Shown here piece by piece: positions 22,477 to 30,757 of a stretch of 64,000 bases of DNA. The position numbers and the translations under genes are program-made. The notes beneath the pieces were generated by a model that was not told the DNA's origin, did not search any database, and saw only the letters and a program-made list of their open reading frames with translations. The DNA is taken from the NCBI GenBank assembly GCA_000155695.1, contig DS990592.1, positions 4,229,820 to 4,293,819 on the forward strand, read 5' to 3'. Position 1 is the stretch's first letter. Each line of letters begins with the position of its first letter. The DNA comes from Verrucomicrobiia bacterium DG1235 (GTDB lineage: Bacteria > Verrucomicrobiota > Verrucomicrobiia > Opitutales > Opitutaceae).

Positions 22477-23834
22477 TGAAAATAGGATTGGATTCAAGTA
22501 AGCAAGGTTCGGTGATCGTTGGGGCTTTGATCATTGCGGTGCTCGCGGGAACGCTAGCAGCGGCCGTTTTTAATGCTTCGATGACCGAGATGAAGATGTC
22601 CCGGCGACATCTTGAGCTGCAGCATGCGGTAACCTTGGCTGAAGCGGGACTAGAGGAAGGCGTTAGGGCTATGAAAAACGCTGACTGGTCGACTTGGACT
22701 TCCTATGGAACCTATGGTCGGTTCAAGCACCTTTCGGGCTCGGCGGCCGGTGTGCACGCAGGAGTCGGACGGACGGGGGAGATCAAGATTTACGTGCACG
22801 CGAATCCGTCGGATCCGTCGGTCGCTGCTGAGGCTAGCATTTCCAGCGCGGCGACGGGTGATACGATTCGTCGGCAGATTCGAGTCAATATGGATGCCGG
22901 ATCTCTTTTCGACAACGGGGTGGTCTCCCGTCAAAGCACGACTTTCAAGGGAGGAAATGTGCTGATAGATAGCTATGACTCCCGCCTTGGGGGTTACACG
23001 AGCACGTCGTATGTGAATCGGTTTGCCAATGGTACGGTGGCGACTCTGGCGGTGCTCAATGACGCGATCGATATTGGGAATGGCGATGTACGAGGATATA
23101 TCGCCACTGCAGGAGGGACGGTTGACATCGGCTCTAACGGCACGATTCATGATTATCTTGGTGGTCCTTATGGATCGAAGCACAAGGATATGAGTCGCGT
23201 GACTACGGATTTTTATGCGGATCTACCCACTGTTACTGCTCCGGATTCGACTGGCTACACTTCACTGGGGAATATCACGGGATCGACGACGATTGGTGGA
23301 GCAGGAACTCAGGGGTACATTATTGACAACATCAACCTTTCAGGTGGCTCGACGCTGACAATTGCGGGCGACGTAAAGCTCATCATCACCGGAGATGTGA
23401 ACATCACGGGCAATGGGATGATCAGCATGGTTAGCTCTGCATCGATGGAGATGTATCTCGACGGTTCGATGAAGATTGCGGGCAACGGAATGGCAAATGG
23501 TTCGAGCTCAGCTGAGAACGCTGTGATCTACGGTATGAACCCAACTGACGGCGCGAAGGAGATCACGCTAGGCGGAAACGCCGTCCTTTATGCTTCGGTG
23601 TACGCGCCGACCTACAATTTCGATATTCATGGCGGTGGGTCGAGTGGAGATATGTTCGGGGCGGTAGTGGGCTATGAGATCACGATGAACGGTGGGGCCA
23701 ATTTTCACTACGATGAAGCCTTGTCCGAGATGGCGGGCAGCGACAATTTCACCATTGAGTCTTGGCGAGAGCTGAGGGGTGTGGGAGAGCAGCTTCCTTT
23801 TCATACGCCTGCGGATCTCGCGGCGCATTTTTAG
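22476..23834 (+). CDS. PilX-like pilus protein with beta-rich C-terminal region
   Basis: This 452-residue protein starts at GTG, overlapping the previous stop. Its N-terminus has a hydrophobic segment GSVIVGALIIAVLAGTLAAA (about residues 11-30) followed by an amphipathic helix ending in TLAEAGLEEGVRAM, as in PilX N-terminal domains. From about residue 150 it is Gly/Asn/Thr-rich with repeated strands (GSTLTIAGDVKLIITGDVNI, GNGMI, GGNAV), the pattern of a solenoid of beta strands, similar to the DUF7305 regions seen after PilX N-termini. It is probably anchored in the inner membrane or built into a pilus tip. Confidence 0.65.
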   Translation: MKIGLDSSKQGSVIVGALIIAVLAGTLAAAVFNASMTEMKMSRRHLELQHAVTLAEAGLEEGVRAMKNADWSTWTSYGTYGRFKHLSGSAAGVHAGVGRTGEIKIYVHANPSDPSVAAEASISSAATGDTIRRQIRVNMDAGSLFDNGVVSRQSTTFKGGNVLIDSYDSRLGGYTSTSYVNRFANGTVATLAVLNDAIDIGNGDVRGYIATAGGTVDIGSNGTIHDYLGGPYGSKHKDMSRVTTDFYADLPTVTAPDSTGYTSLGNITGSTTIGGAGTQGYIIDNINLSGGSTLTIAGDVKLIITGDVNITGNGMISMVSSASMEMYLDGSMKIAGNGMANGSSSAENAVIYGMNPTDGAKEITLGGNAVLYASVYAPTYNFDIHGGGSSGDMFGAVVGYEITMNGGANFHYDEALSEMAGSDNFTIESWRELRGVGEQLPFHTPADLAAHF

Positions 23835-23957
23835 CCCAAGCTCCCCGTCGGTTTCCATTCGCTGGGATTCCTGAAAAAGCGGGGCTTCAAATTCTTCTTC
23901 ATCTTTCTGGCTATAGCCTTGACAATGGCGCCGCCGGCGGGAATATCCGCTCCCCTT

Positions 23958-24218
23958 ATGGCAAATACCAAGTCAGCAATTAAGAACAACCGCAAGACGA
24001 TCGCGCGTACTCTGCACAATCGTTCTCGCAAGACTCGTATCAAGACGCTGGCCAAGAAGGTAGCAGCACTCGCTGCCGACGGTTCTGACAAGGAAGCGCT
24101 CAAGGCCGCCGCGATCAATTACGTATCCGCAATGGATAAGGCTGCGAAGACCAATCTCGTACACGCTAACAAGGCGAGCCGCGCGAAGGCTTCTGTCGCG
24201 GAGTACATCGCTGGTTAA
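23958..24218 (+). CDS. rpsT: 30S ribosomal protein S20
   Basis: S20 binds 16S rRNA early in small-subunit assembly. The start at 23958 gives the family N-terminus MANTKSAIKNNRKTIAR; an earlier in-frame ATG adds an unrelated 13 residues. The 86-residue product is Lys/Arg-rich and helical throughout. The DNA just upstream lacks an obvious Shine-Dalgarno sequence. A terminator follows at 24245. Confidence 0.96.
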   Translation: MANTKSAIKNNRKTIARTLHNRSRKTRIKTLAKKVAALAADGSDKEALKAAAINYVSAMDKAAKTNLVHANKASRAKASVAEYIAG

Positions 24219-24244
24219 TCCATTTTTTCCTCCTCCCATCCATG

Positions 24245-24284
24245 AGCCCCCATGCGTTTCTGACGATGGGGGTTCTTTCTTTTT
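24245..24284 (+). terminator. Terminator after rpsT
   Basis: CCCCCAT (24247-24253) pairs with ATGGGGG (24266-24272), extended by weak pairs on both sides, and is followed by TTCTTTCTTTTT. It ends 18 bp before the next start. Confidence 0.8.
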
Positions 24285-24301
24285 CATCCCAAGCCTGAAC
24301 A

Positions 24302-25114
24302 ATGAGCACCAAAAAGGAATTTATCTCGTTTCCGCCGGGCTACCTGGGCAGCCGGCCGGAGAAGTTTCCCCTCATCGCGAACGACGAGGGATTGTTCGCC
24401 ATCAACAAGCCGGCGGGGCTCGCCTCGTTTCAGCATGAATGGTCCCTTGGCAAGCCGGATATTTCCATGGCTCTGAGGCGCGAGCTTTTGAATGAGAAGC
24501 CGCAGCTCAAGAAGCTCGGCATCGAGGGGCTCTATCGCGCCTACAATCTCGATTCGGAGCTCAGCGGAGCGCTTGTCTTCGCCAAAAACGAGGAGTTCGA
24601 GAAAATCCTCAAGAATGCGGTGGGCTCCTCGCAGCTCGTCTTTCGATTCCATTTGCTGGTGAAGGCTGAGACCGAGGACCGTGAATTTGTCTGCGATTTG
24701 CCTTTGATGAATCATCATCAGGCCAAGCGTATGATCGTGTCGCACCGCTCCGGTAAAAAGTGCGAGACCCGTTTCCGTTTTCTCCGCGGGTTTGGGCAGT
24801 ACCAATTGTGGGAGGCGGAGACCACGAGCTTGAGGGTCCACCAGGTCCGTGTGCACGCGGCGGAACGTGGGCTCAATATTGTTGGCGAGGATTTCTACAG
24901 TGACGGGGAGGAGATCTACTTGTCTCGAATCAAGCGTGACTACATGTCCGGCCGAGGACGGGAGAAACCGCTCTACGGCTCGCTCTGCGTCCATTTGGTA
25001 GAAGTGGAGTTCCGTATTCCGGATTTGAAGCTCGAATCGATTCTCGCCCCTCTGCCGAGTCGTTTCGAGACCTTGCTCAAGCGTCTCGACGAGTACCGAG
25101 GAGGACGTGGTTGA
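24302..25114 (+). CDS. Divergent RluA-family pseudouridine synthase
   Basis: The 270-residue protein has the RluA-type fold signature: INKPAGLASFQ at residues 34-44, then LYRAYNLDSELSGALVFAKN around residue 84, and SLRVHQVRVHAAERGLNIVG near residue 180. In typical enzymes the middle motif is HRLD..TSG; here His and Arg are Tyr82 and Asn (YNLD) but the catalytic Asp84 is kept. RluA enzymes convert uridine to pseudouridine in rRNA or tRNA. There is no S4 RNA-binding domain. The target is unknown, and the altered motif leaves activity open. Confidence 0.8.
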   Translation: MSTKKEFISFPPGYLGSRPEKFPLIANDEGLFAINKPAGLASFQHEWSLGKPDISMALRRELLNEKPQLKKLGIEGLYRAYNLDSELSGALVFAKNEEFEKILKNAVGSSQLVFRFHLLVKAETEDREFVCDLPLMNHHQAKRMIVSHRSGKKCETRFRFLRGFGQYQLWEAETTSLRVHQVRVHAAERGLNIVGEDFYSDGEEIYLSRIKRDYMSGRGREKPLYGSLCVHLVEVEFRIPDLKLESILAPLPSRFETLLKRLDEYRGGRG

Positions 25115-25231
25115 TCTCCGGTCGAAGCGGGTCGCTAGTGAGCTCCGCTACTTTGTGCAATTTCTGCTTTACAGGCTTAGGGGGAAGGCGCAGATTCTCG
25201 GGCTTTTCCTAATTTTCAAGGGACAAAATCA

Positions 25232-25327
25232 ATGGGTAATCTTAAGAAAAAACGCAGACTAAAGATGTCAAAGCACAAGCGTCGCAAGCGCTTGAAGTCA
25301 AATCGCCACAAGAAGAAGGCCTGGTAG
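25232..25327 (+). CDS. Small basic ribosomal-type protein, AURKAIP1/COX24 domain
   Basis: A 31-residue [22 protein letters not shown]..., consists almost wholly of Lys and Arg and ends KKKAW. It matches the short AURKAIP1/COX24-domain proteins, which include mycobacterial ribosomal protein bS22 (MGSVIKKRRKRMSKKKHRK). An AAGGGA ribosome-binding site lies 9 bp upstream of the ATG. A terminator follows about 120 bp later. A role on the ribosome is inferred from the family; the gene is short enough to be missed by standard gene callers. Confidence 0.8.
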   Translation: MGNLKKKRRLKMSKHKRRKRLKSNRHKKKAW

Positions 25328-25800
25328 ACTGAGTTTTCGACTCGGGGCGCCACTTCGCAAACCTATCGGTCCGCGAAAAGCTCCAAAGCTGAAAACCGTC
25401 GACTTGTCCCCAAACCGGCTGGCGCCCGACTGTATCGCATTTCGAGCCCGAACTCTAAGAGTTCGGGCTTTTTCTTGTCGATGCTGGCGAAAGCCACCCC
25501 TACGTGTTCCCTTGCAAAGCGGTATCGGGGAAGCTGTTGAAATGTGCTTTTTTCAAAAACGAGCTCGTGTAGGGATTAGGTAGCTTTGGCCGCTACTATT
25601 TGAGTACTTGCTCGCCAAGCCCGTGGGGGCTGGGGCTCAGCTATCAAGTTTCTCTTAGGGTGGAAAATGCGCATCTCCAGATGACGAATGTCGACGGTTC
25701 CGCATAAGATCACTCTATAGGCCTCAATGATGTCGGAGCTTGGCCGATAGCCAGATATGCACCTCAAGGCGGACAGCGCCTAGGGGGGTGTGAACCGACA
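25328..25800. other. Gap with a possible structured RNA, a terminator and a pil leader
   Basis: The first part (25345-25427) can be closed by an 8-bp helix GGGCGCCA/TGGCGCCC with smaller internal helices; a strong terminator follows at 25445. From 25476 to 25800 I see no convincing gene, only the region upstream of the pilMNOPQ-like operon. A 63-codon minus-strand frame at 25576-25767 has no supporting features. Confidence 0.45.
25445..25475 (+). terminator. Strong intrinsic terminator
   Basis: AGCCCGAACTC (25445-25455) pairs perfectly with GAGTTCGGGCT over 11 bp with a TAA loop, followed by TTTTTC. It ends the transcript that carries the small ribosomal-type gene. Confidence 0.9.
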
Positions 25801-26832
25801 ATGATCTCAGCCAAAAAGAACAATTTTATCGTAGAATTCCGCGCCTCTACGATTCGAGCCGCTCGTATCAGCTCGGATACCGCTCCCACCGTTATCGAAA
25901 AAGTCGTCGAGATTGATCTCTCCAAGGAGGAGTCTCCAGCGACTATTATTCGGGAATTCTCTGGTGCGAAGCCAACGGGCTACCTGCACGCGTCCTGCTC
26001 GGTGTATCCTCAAGATAGGATTGTCCGACAGGTTCTCTTGGATGCTCAGAGAGGCAAAGAGGTGGAATTCGTCGTCGACTATCTCAAAAACACGGTGGGC
26101 GTGGATCCAGAAGCGTTTTCTGCCTATTGCCTATCCACGCAAGACGGCGGCGATATCGAGCTGTCGGCGTACAACAAAAAGGATGTGCTCTTGTGCGGAA
26201 CATCGAAGGCTAGCGTCGCGGAGATTCAAAACCGTCTTGTAGATAGCGCGATTTATCCGCGCCGCCTCGAATTGGGAACGATTGGCACGATAGGCGTTTT
26301 GAAAAGCGAGATCGGTGATGACGCGAGCCGCTCGCCCATCCTTTTCCTTGAGATTGACGTGGATTCGACGAACGCGGTCATCGTTGGCCCCAAGGGAGTG
26401 GAGATGGCTCGCCGCATCGACTGTGGCTCCACTTACATTGTCCAAGCTCTTAAGGAGGAGATGAACCTGAAGGACGAATCGGCGGCGGAGAAAATTCTGA
26501 AGTCGCAGGATTTCGATTTAGGACCGATAGCTCCTAAGCTCTTGAGAAAGCTGCTTCGCGAACTGCAAAGCTCGATTGGGTTCTTCGAGGTTCAAACCGG
26601 AAGCTCTGTTTCGGAGCTCTACTGCTTGAAGGATGGCAGGATTCTTCCTTGGCTCGAAAACAGCATTTGTGATCTTCTCAATATGTCGCCGCTTAGATTC
26701 GACATAGGAAAGTGGCTTGAGGTAAATAACATAACGTTTCAGTCTGATGACTGTATCCAAAAACTGGACTCGACTTGGGTTAGTCTGTTTTCGCTTGTTA
26801 TGGAGTTTGGCAAGGGAAGGGAGGCGTCATGA
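25801..26832 (+). CDS. PilM-like actin-fold pilus assembly protein
   Basis: I infer PilM from position and from weak pattern: a 343-residue soluble protein with two actin-like halves (FIVEFRASTIRAARI at residues 9-23; SPILFLEIDVDSTNAVIVG near 180; LLRKLLRELQSSIGFFE near 250), leading a five-gene set whose other members look like PilN, PilO, PilP and a secretin. PilM is a cytoplasmic ring component that recruits PilN. The sequence is divergent; GspL-like is an alternative. Its stop overlaps the next ATG by 4 bases. Confidence 0.6.
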   Translation: MISAKKNNFIVEFRASTIRAARISSDTAPTVIEKVVEIDLSKEESPATIIREFSGAKPTGYLHASCSVYPQDRIVRQVLLDAQRGKEVEFVVDYLKNTVGVDPEAFSAYCLSTQDGGDIELSAYNKKDVLLCGTSKASVAEIQNRLVDSAIYPRRLELGTIGTIGVLKSEIGDDASRSPILFLEIDVDSTNAVIVGPKGVEMARRIDCGSTYIVQALKEEMNLKDESAAEKILKSQDFDLGPIAPKLLRKLLRELQSSIGFFEVQTGSSVSELYCLKDGRILPWLENSICDLLNMSPLRFDIGKWLEVNNITFQSDDCIQKLDSTWVSLFSLVMEFGKGREAS

Positions 26833-27443
26833 TAAAGGTCAAGAAAAAGTCTGCTTCTGAACGCACCTTTAACTGGCGGCCTAATTTTAGAAGCTACGAA
26901 GATTTGCCCGATATGCGGGCAGTGCGCACTCAAATTTTCGTCCCTGCTGTTGCTATCTGTATCGCGGCAGTTTTCGCGATATATATTCTGTTTCAGGAGT
27001 ATCGGGCGATGAGTATCGGCGAGAGTATAGTGAAGCTGGAGGAGGAGATCTCTTCTTATGAAGCGCGGCACGACGAGAAAGTGAAGCTTAACGCCGAATT
27101 TATGGGCATCGTACGAACGATGGATGAAGTCATTGAGTTCACTTCGGATAATCTTGTAGGAAGCGATTTTCTCTTAGCCCTATCTTCGCGGCTCGTTGAG
27201 GGCATGTATTTAACTCGAGTCGAGTACTTGGAGAATAAAGCGACAATTGAGGGCAGTGTTCAGGTTCCGGCTGAGGAAGCATCGCGATTGGTGAATGACT
27301 ATCTTAAATCCATTGAAGAGGCGGACTCTCTGCAGGGCCTGTTGACTGAGTACAAGCTTACTAGTCTCGAGAGGGATGGAAGCGGGAATAACATATCGTT
27401 CCGAATTGAAGTGACGAGAAAAGAAGAGGAGGAGAAAAAGTGA
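26829..27443 (+). CDS. PilN-like inner-membrane assembly protein
   Basis: The 204-residue protein has a cytoplasmic N-terminus, one membrane helix (about residues 35-55, IFVPAVAICIAAVFAIYILF), a coiled coil (SIVKLEEEISSYEARHDEKVKL) and a periplasmic domain ending in a charged EEEEKK tail. This is the PilN layout. It overlaps both neighbours (ATGA with pilM-like, GTGA with pilO-like), so the set is translated as a coupled unit. Confidence 0.65.
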   Translation: MIKVKKKSASERTFNWRPNFRSYEDLPDMRAVRTQIFVPAVAICIAAVFAIYILFQEYRAMSIGESIVKLEEEISSYEARHDEKVKLNAEFMGIVRTMDEVIEFTSDNLVGSDFLLALSSRLVEGMYLTRVEYLENKATIEGSVQVPAEEASRLVNDYLKSIEEADSLQGLLTEYKLTSLERDGSGNNISFRIEVTRKEEEEKK

Positions 27444-28030
27444 CTCTTGATGGAATTATAGCTTATTTGAAGAAGAACTATATCATAGCGATATGTGGAG
27501 TTGTCGTTTTGCTGTGTCTTGGCGTTCATCTAGTTAGGAGCGAGCAGATTACTCGCCTTGCTGCTGATTACGATGATCTGAGTGTGCGCCGTACCCGGAT
27601 TCTCAAGAATCTTAAATTCGCCTCGGAGATTGATGCTGATCTCGTCGAAATGAAGTCGATGCTCGAGGAGGTTGAGGGGCGTTTGTTTTCGCCAGAGGAT
27701 CTTGCCACGAATCAGCGTTATTTCTATCAAATCGAATCTTCTACTGGCGTAGAAATGACGAGTATCCAACAATTGATAAAGCCCTTGCCAGTAGGAAAAA
27801 AGAACAAAAAGGAACGCAAGCGGGCCGAGCGTTCTCAGTTTCAGGAGATAGTTTATGATATGGCTCTGGAGGGTACTTATCGTGAAGTTCTCGCTTTTCT
27901 AAGAGAGCTCGAAGGGGGTGAAGCCTTTTCCGCGTTGGATGGATTTTCGCTCGTATCTGCGAAGAAGCTTGCTGCTGAACCGGAGGTTAGCATGCGACTG
28001 ACCTTGAATGTATTTGGGAAGAAGTCTTAA
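27440..28030 (+). CDS. PilO-like inner-membrane assembly protein
   Basis: The 196-residue protein starts at GTG, overlapping the previous gene. It has one membrane helix near the N-terminus (IIAICGVVVLLCLGVHLV, residues 16-33), a coiled coil (DLSVRRTRILKNLKFASEI) and a C-terminal periplasmic domain with ALEGTYREVLAFLRELEGGEAF, which matches the ferredoxin-like PilO domain. PilN and PilO normally pair to form the alignment complex spanning the periplasm. The TAATG overlap links it to the next gene. Confidence 0.65.
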   Translation: MTLDGIIAYLKKNYIIAICGVVVLLCLGVHLVRSEQITRLAADYDDLSVRRTRILKNLKFASEIDADLVEMKSMLEEVEGRLFSPEDLATNQRYFYQIESSTGVEMTSIQQLIKPLPVGKKNKKERKRAERSQFQEIVYDMALEGTYREVLAFLRELEGGEAFSALDGFSLVSAKKLAAEPEVSMRLTLNVFGKKS

Positions 28031-28494
28031 TGAAAAGTTGCTATAGTATACTGTTTTTGTGTTTCTCCTTTTCGCTGATTTTGGTCGAAGCTGAAGGAGC
28101 AATCATGTCGTCTGAAAAGCGTATCGAGAGCTTGGATGCAGTTCGGAAATTGCTATCCAATGAAGTGAGGCCAGTCGAGTCCGCAATGCTCGAAAGAGCG
28201 TCTAGCCCATTTGTTCCTAATCTTGGAAATGTTGTAATTGCTGAGGAGGAAGAAGAAGTCGTTCTGTCTGATGAGGAATTGCTGACGGCTTTATCTGATT
28301 ATATAAATCCAACTGGGATTTTTATGTTTGGTGGCGAGTTCTATCTGATTTTTAAGGAGAAAAAACTAAAAATTGGCTCCGAGTTGAGGGTTAATTTTAA
28401 CGGCGGTGAATACACTGTCACTATATCCGATATCACCGGTTCGACTTACAAGGTCCGTAGGGGCGAGTCGGAGTTGCAATTGAAACTAAAGTAA
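28030..28494 (+). CDS. PilP-like periplasmic protein
   Basis: The 154-residue protein has a signal peptide (SILFLCFSFSLILVEAEGA) without a lipobox, then a variable acidic linker (EEEEEVVLSDEELL) and a small beta domain at the end (VNFNGGEYTVTISDITGSTY). PilP bridges PilNO to the secretin, and this gene lies between those two. PilP is usually a lipoprotein, so the missing lipid site is unusual; a GspC-like role is also possible. Confidence 0.5.
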   Translation: MKSCYSILFLCFSFSLILVEAEGAIMSSEKRIESLDAVRKLLSNEVRPVESAMLERASSPFVPNLGNVVIAEEEEEVVLSDEELLTALSDYINPTGIFMFGGEFYLIFKEKKLKIGSELRVNFNGGEYTVTISDITGSTYKVRRGESELQLKLK

Positions 28495-30243
28495 ATGCGT
28501 ATTATGAAATTCAACATCACAATCACACTGGCAGCAGCTGTTACCGCTGTTGGGATGACAAATCTTTATGGTCAGGAATCCGCTCCGTTAGGAGACGTTC
28601 GAGATGGATTGCAGGAGAGTGAAGCAGCTCCTGCAGAAAGTCCTCCTTCAGGTCCGGCTTTGACTGACATCGACCGACTCTTTGAGGATCCACAAGCAGA
28701 GGAAGAGGTAGCTCAAGGAGAGGAGCAGAATGGGGTGTCCTCCTTGGACGACGCGTTTGCTTCTCCACTGGGACAGGAGATGACTCTGGATGCTTCTGAC
28801 CTTATTTCAGTAGATTATCCCAACGAAGAGATTCGAACTGTGCTGCGAAACGTGGCGGACTTGTATTCGTTGAACTTGGTCGTTCCAGATACTCTCATAG
28901 GCACGACATCGATTAAACTACGCGATGTTACGTGGCGTCAGATCTACTCTGTTGTGCTGGACCCCGTTGGATACACGTTTATCGAGGAGGGTTCGATCAT
29001 CAAGATCGTCAGCCGCGACGCGCTTAATATCGAACCGCCTATAACTGAGATCTTCATGGTCAATTATGCGGAGGCAGATTCTATCGCGAGCACTCTGCGT
29101 AATCTAGTTGATTCCAGCAAGGGTGGAGCTGTACAGGTGGATACGCGAAGCAACGCGTTGATCGTTTCGGAGCGCGCTTCGAAAATGGAAGACATTCGCC
29201 AGGTCGTCGAACGTCTCGATAAGCCAACGCAGCAGGTCTTTATCGAAACTCGATTCATCGAAGTTACGAACACGGATGTGAAGAACATTGGTGTTAACTG
29301 GTCAACACTCCGCAATTATGGAGTCAGCGTTGGCAATATCAATAAACAATGGGGGGACAGTTTTCAGAGACAACGTTCGCAAGGATCGAACGAAGATAAA
29401 AATGCTTCAACCAATGTGGAAGGAGTAACGTTTGAGGGTAGCGACTCGTCTCTTGAGGGTGTTGGCGTTAGGAATGGTATCCTTCGAAACAACCTGACGG
29501 GTGAGACTATCATCGATGCCACATCTGTGGGCGAAAGCACTCTCATCTCAAGCGCGGTCAAGGACTTGTATTCACTTGTTGATACAAGCGGATTGAATCG
29601 CTCTTCTTCGGCAGTATTTACCGCGGACCAATTTGGTTTTGTACTGAGCGCGCTTAAGGAGCAGGGTGGTAGTCGTCTTGTTTCTAACCCGACTGTTGTC
29701 ACTCTGAATAATCAGGAGGCGATGATATCTGTCGGCGAACAATTCCCGATTCCGAACTATCAGTATAATGAAGAGACGGGCGGATTTGAAGTCAGTGGCT
29801 TCGAGTTTAAGGATATTGGAATTATTCTCAAGGTGACTCCTTCGGTAAATCATACCGGGCTCATAACCATGAAGGTCGTACCAGAGGTGAGCAGCAGAAC
29901 CGGTGAGCGTAGCTTCGGTGGAGCTGGAAATGCATCGATTCCAATTATCTCTACTCGTCGTACAGAAACGCGAATCGCTTTGAAAGATGGTTTTACTATG
30001 GGTATTGGTGGCTTAATGGAAAGCACAGGGACCGAGGATAAAAACCATGTGCCTGTCCTTGGAAAGGTTCCCGGATTGGGCCGTCTTTTCAAGCATGAGT
30101 CAAAATCTGAAACGAAGCGTAATCTGCTGATCTTCATCACTGCTCGAATTCTTCCAAGCGAGGAAGCGGATTTTGAAGATGTATTCTCGCAGGAGATGAT
30201 GGAGGCTACTGGCGTAGATGCCGTTTCCTTGAAGAATCGATAG
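28495..30243 (+). CDS. Secretin, PilQ/GspD family
   Basis: Secretins form the outer-membrane ring through which pili or secreted proteins pass. The 582-residue protein has a signal peptide ending near LYGQES, an acidic linker, an N0/N1 domain (IRTVLRNVADLYSLNLVV; VQVDTRSNALIVSERASKM), then the C-terminal secretin core with SNPTVVTLNNQEAMISVGEQ, VTPSV and TRRTETRIALKDGFTMGIGG. No AMIN domain is visible. Its start follows the previous stop directly. It ends the operon and is followed by a terminator. Confidence 0.9.
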   Translation: MRIMKFNITITLAAAVTAVGMTNLYGQESAPLGDVRDGLQESEAAPAESPPSGPALTDIDRLFEDPQAEEEVAQGEEQNGVSSLDDAFASPLGQEMTLDASDLISVDYPNEEIRTVLRNVADLYSLNLVVPDTLIGTTSIKLRDVTWRQIYSVVLDPVGYTFIEEGSIIKIVSRDALNIEPPITEIFMVNYAEADSIASTLRNLVDSSKGGAVQVDTRSNALIVSERASKMEDIRQVVERLDKPTQQVFIETRFIEVTNTDVKNIGVNWSTLRNYGVSVGNINKQWGDSFQRQRSQGSNEDKNASTNVEGVTFEGSDSSLEGVGVRNGILRNNLTGETIIDATSVGESTLISSAVKDLYSLVDTSGLNRSSSAVFTADQFGFVLSALKEQGGSRLVSNPTVVTLNNQEAMISVGEQFPIPNYQYNEETGGFEVSGFEFKDIGIILKVTPSVNHTGLITMKVVPEVSSRTGERSFGGAGNASIPIISTRRTETRIALKDGFTMGIGGLMESTGTEDKNHVPVLGKVPGLGRLFKHESKSETKRNLLIFITARILPSEEADFEDVFSQEMMEATGVDAVSLKNR

Positions 30244-30280
30244 TATTTAGTTTTTCAATACGTAATTTGCTTTCCTAAAG

Positions 30281-30310
30281 CGCCCTCCAGAGATGGAGGG
30301 CGTTTTTTTT
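30281..30310 (+). terminator. Terminator of the pilMNOPQ-like operon
   Basis: CGCCCTCCA and TGGAGGGCG pair over 9 bp with a 4-nt loop and are followed by eight T residues. Confidence 0.92.
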
Positions 30311-30319
30311 GCGCAAAGG

Positions 30320-30739
30320 CTATTCGCCCATAACGGTGATAACAAGTGATCGACTGTGTGGGGCGGTACGATGTTCCCAGAGGAAGAGGCCCTGCCAGGT
30401 TCCGAGCATCAGGGATCCTTGGGAGAACGGGATAAGCTCCGAGCTGCGCGTGAGGGCCATTTTGATGTGACTGGGCATGTCGTCCGGACCTTCGTAGGTG
30501 TGCGTGAAATGGGGGTCGTTGTCGGGGACAAGGCGGTTGAGAAATGCTTCAAGGTCATGCCGGGCGCTAGGGTCCGCATTTTCCATGAGAACAAGGCTGC
30601 AGCTGGTGTGTCGGCAGAAGATGGTCACTGTCCCGTGCTGCATGCCGCTTTCGTGGAGGGCGTTGCGCGCTTGGTCAGTGATTTCAGTTGTGCACTGACC
30701 GTGGGTGCGAACCTGGATTTGAGTTTGATAGACAGCCAT
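30320..30739 (-). CDS. YjbQ family protein (UPF0047)
   Basis: A 139-residue single-domain protein with the family's conserved motifs: VTIFCRHTSCSLVLMENAD near residue 45, DDMPSHIKMAL near 95, and LGTWQGLFLWEHR near 120. The histidines and aspartates form a metal site. E. coli YjbQ can rescue thiamine auxotrophs by weak thiamine-phosphate synthase activity, but the natural role is unsettled. It lies 18 bp after the HtrA-like gene on the same strand and may share its transcript. Confidence 0.93.
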   Translation of the reverse strand: MAVYQTQIQVRTHGQCTTEITDQARNALHESGMQHGTVTIFCRHTSCSLVLMENADPSARHDLEAFLNRLVPDNDPHFTHTYEGPDDMPSHIKMALTRSSELIPFSQGSLMLGTWQGLFLWEHRTAPHSRSLVITVMGE

Positions 30740-30757
30740 GGTCGGCGAGTCTGTCGT

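Noticed and set aside
25576-25767. A 63-codon minus-strand ORF in the gap before the pil operon
   Set aside because: It has no recognisable domain or ribosome-binding site, and it lies in a region that looks non-coding.
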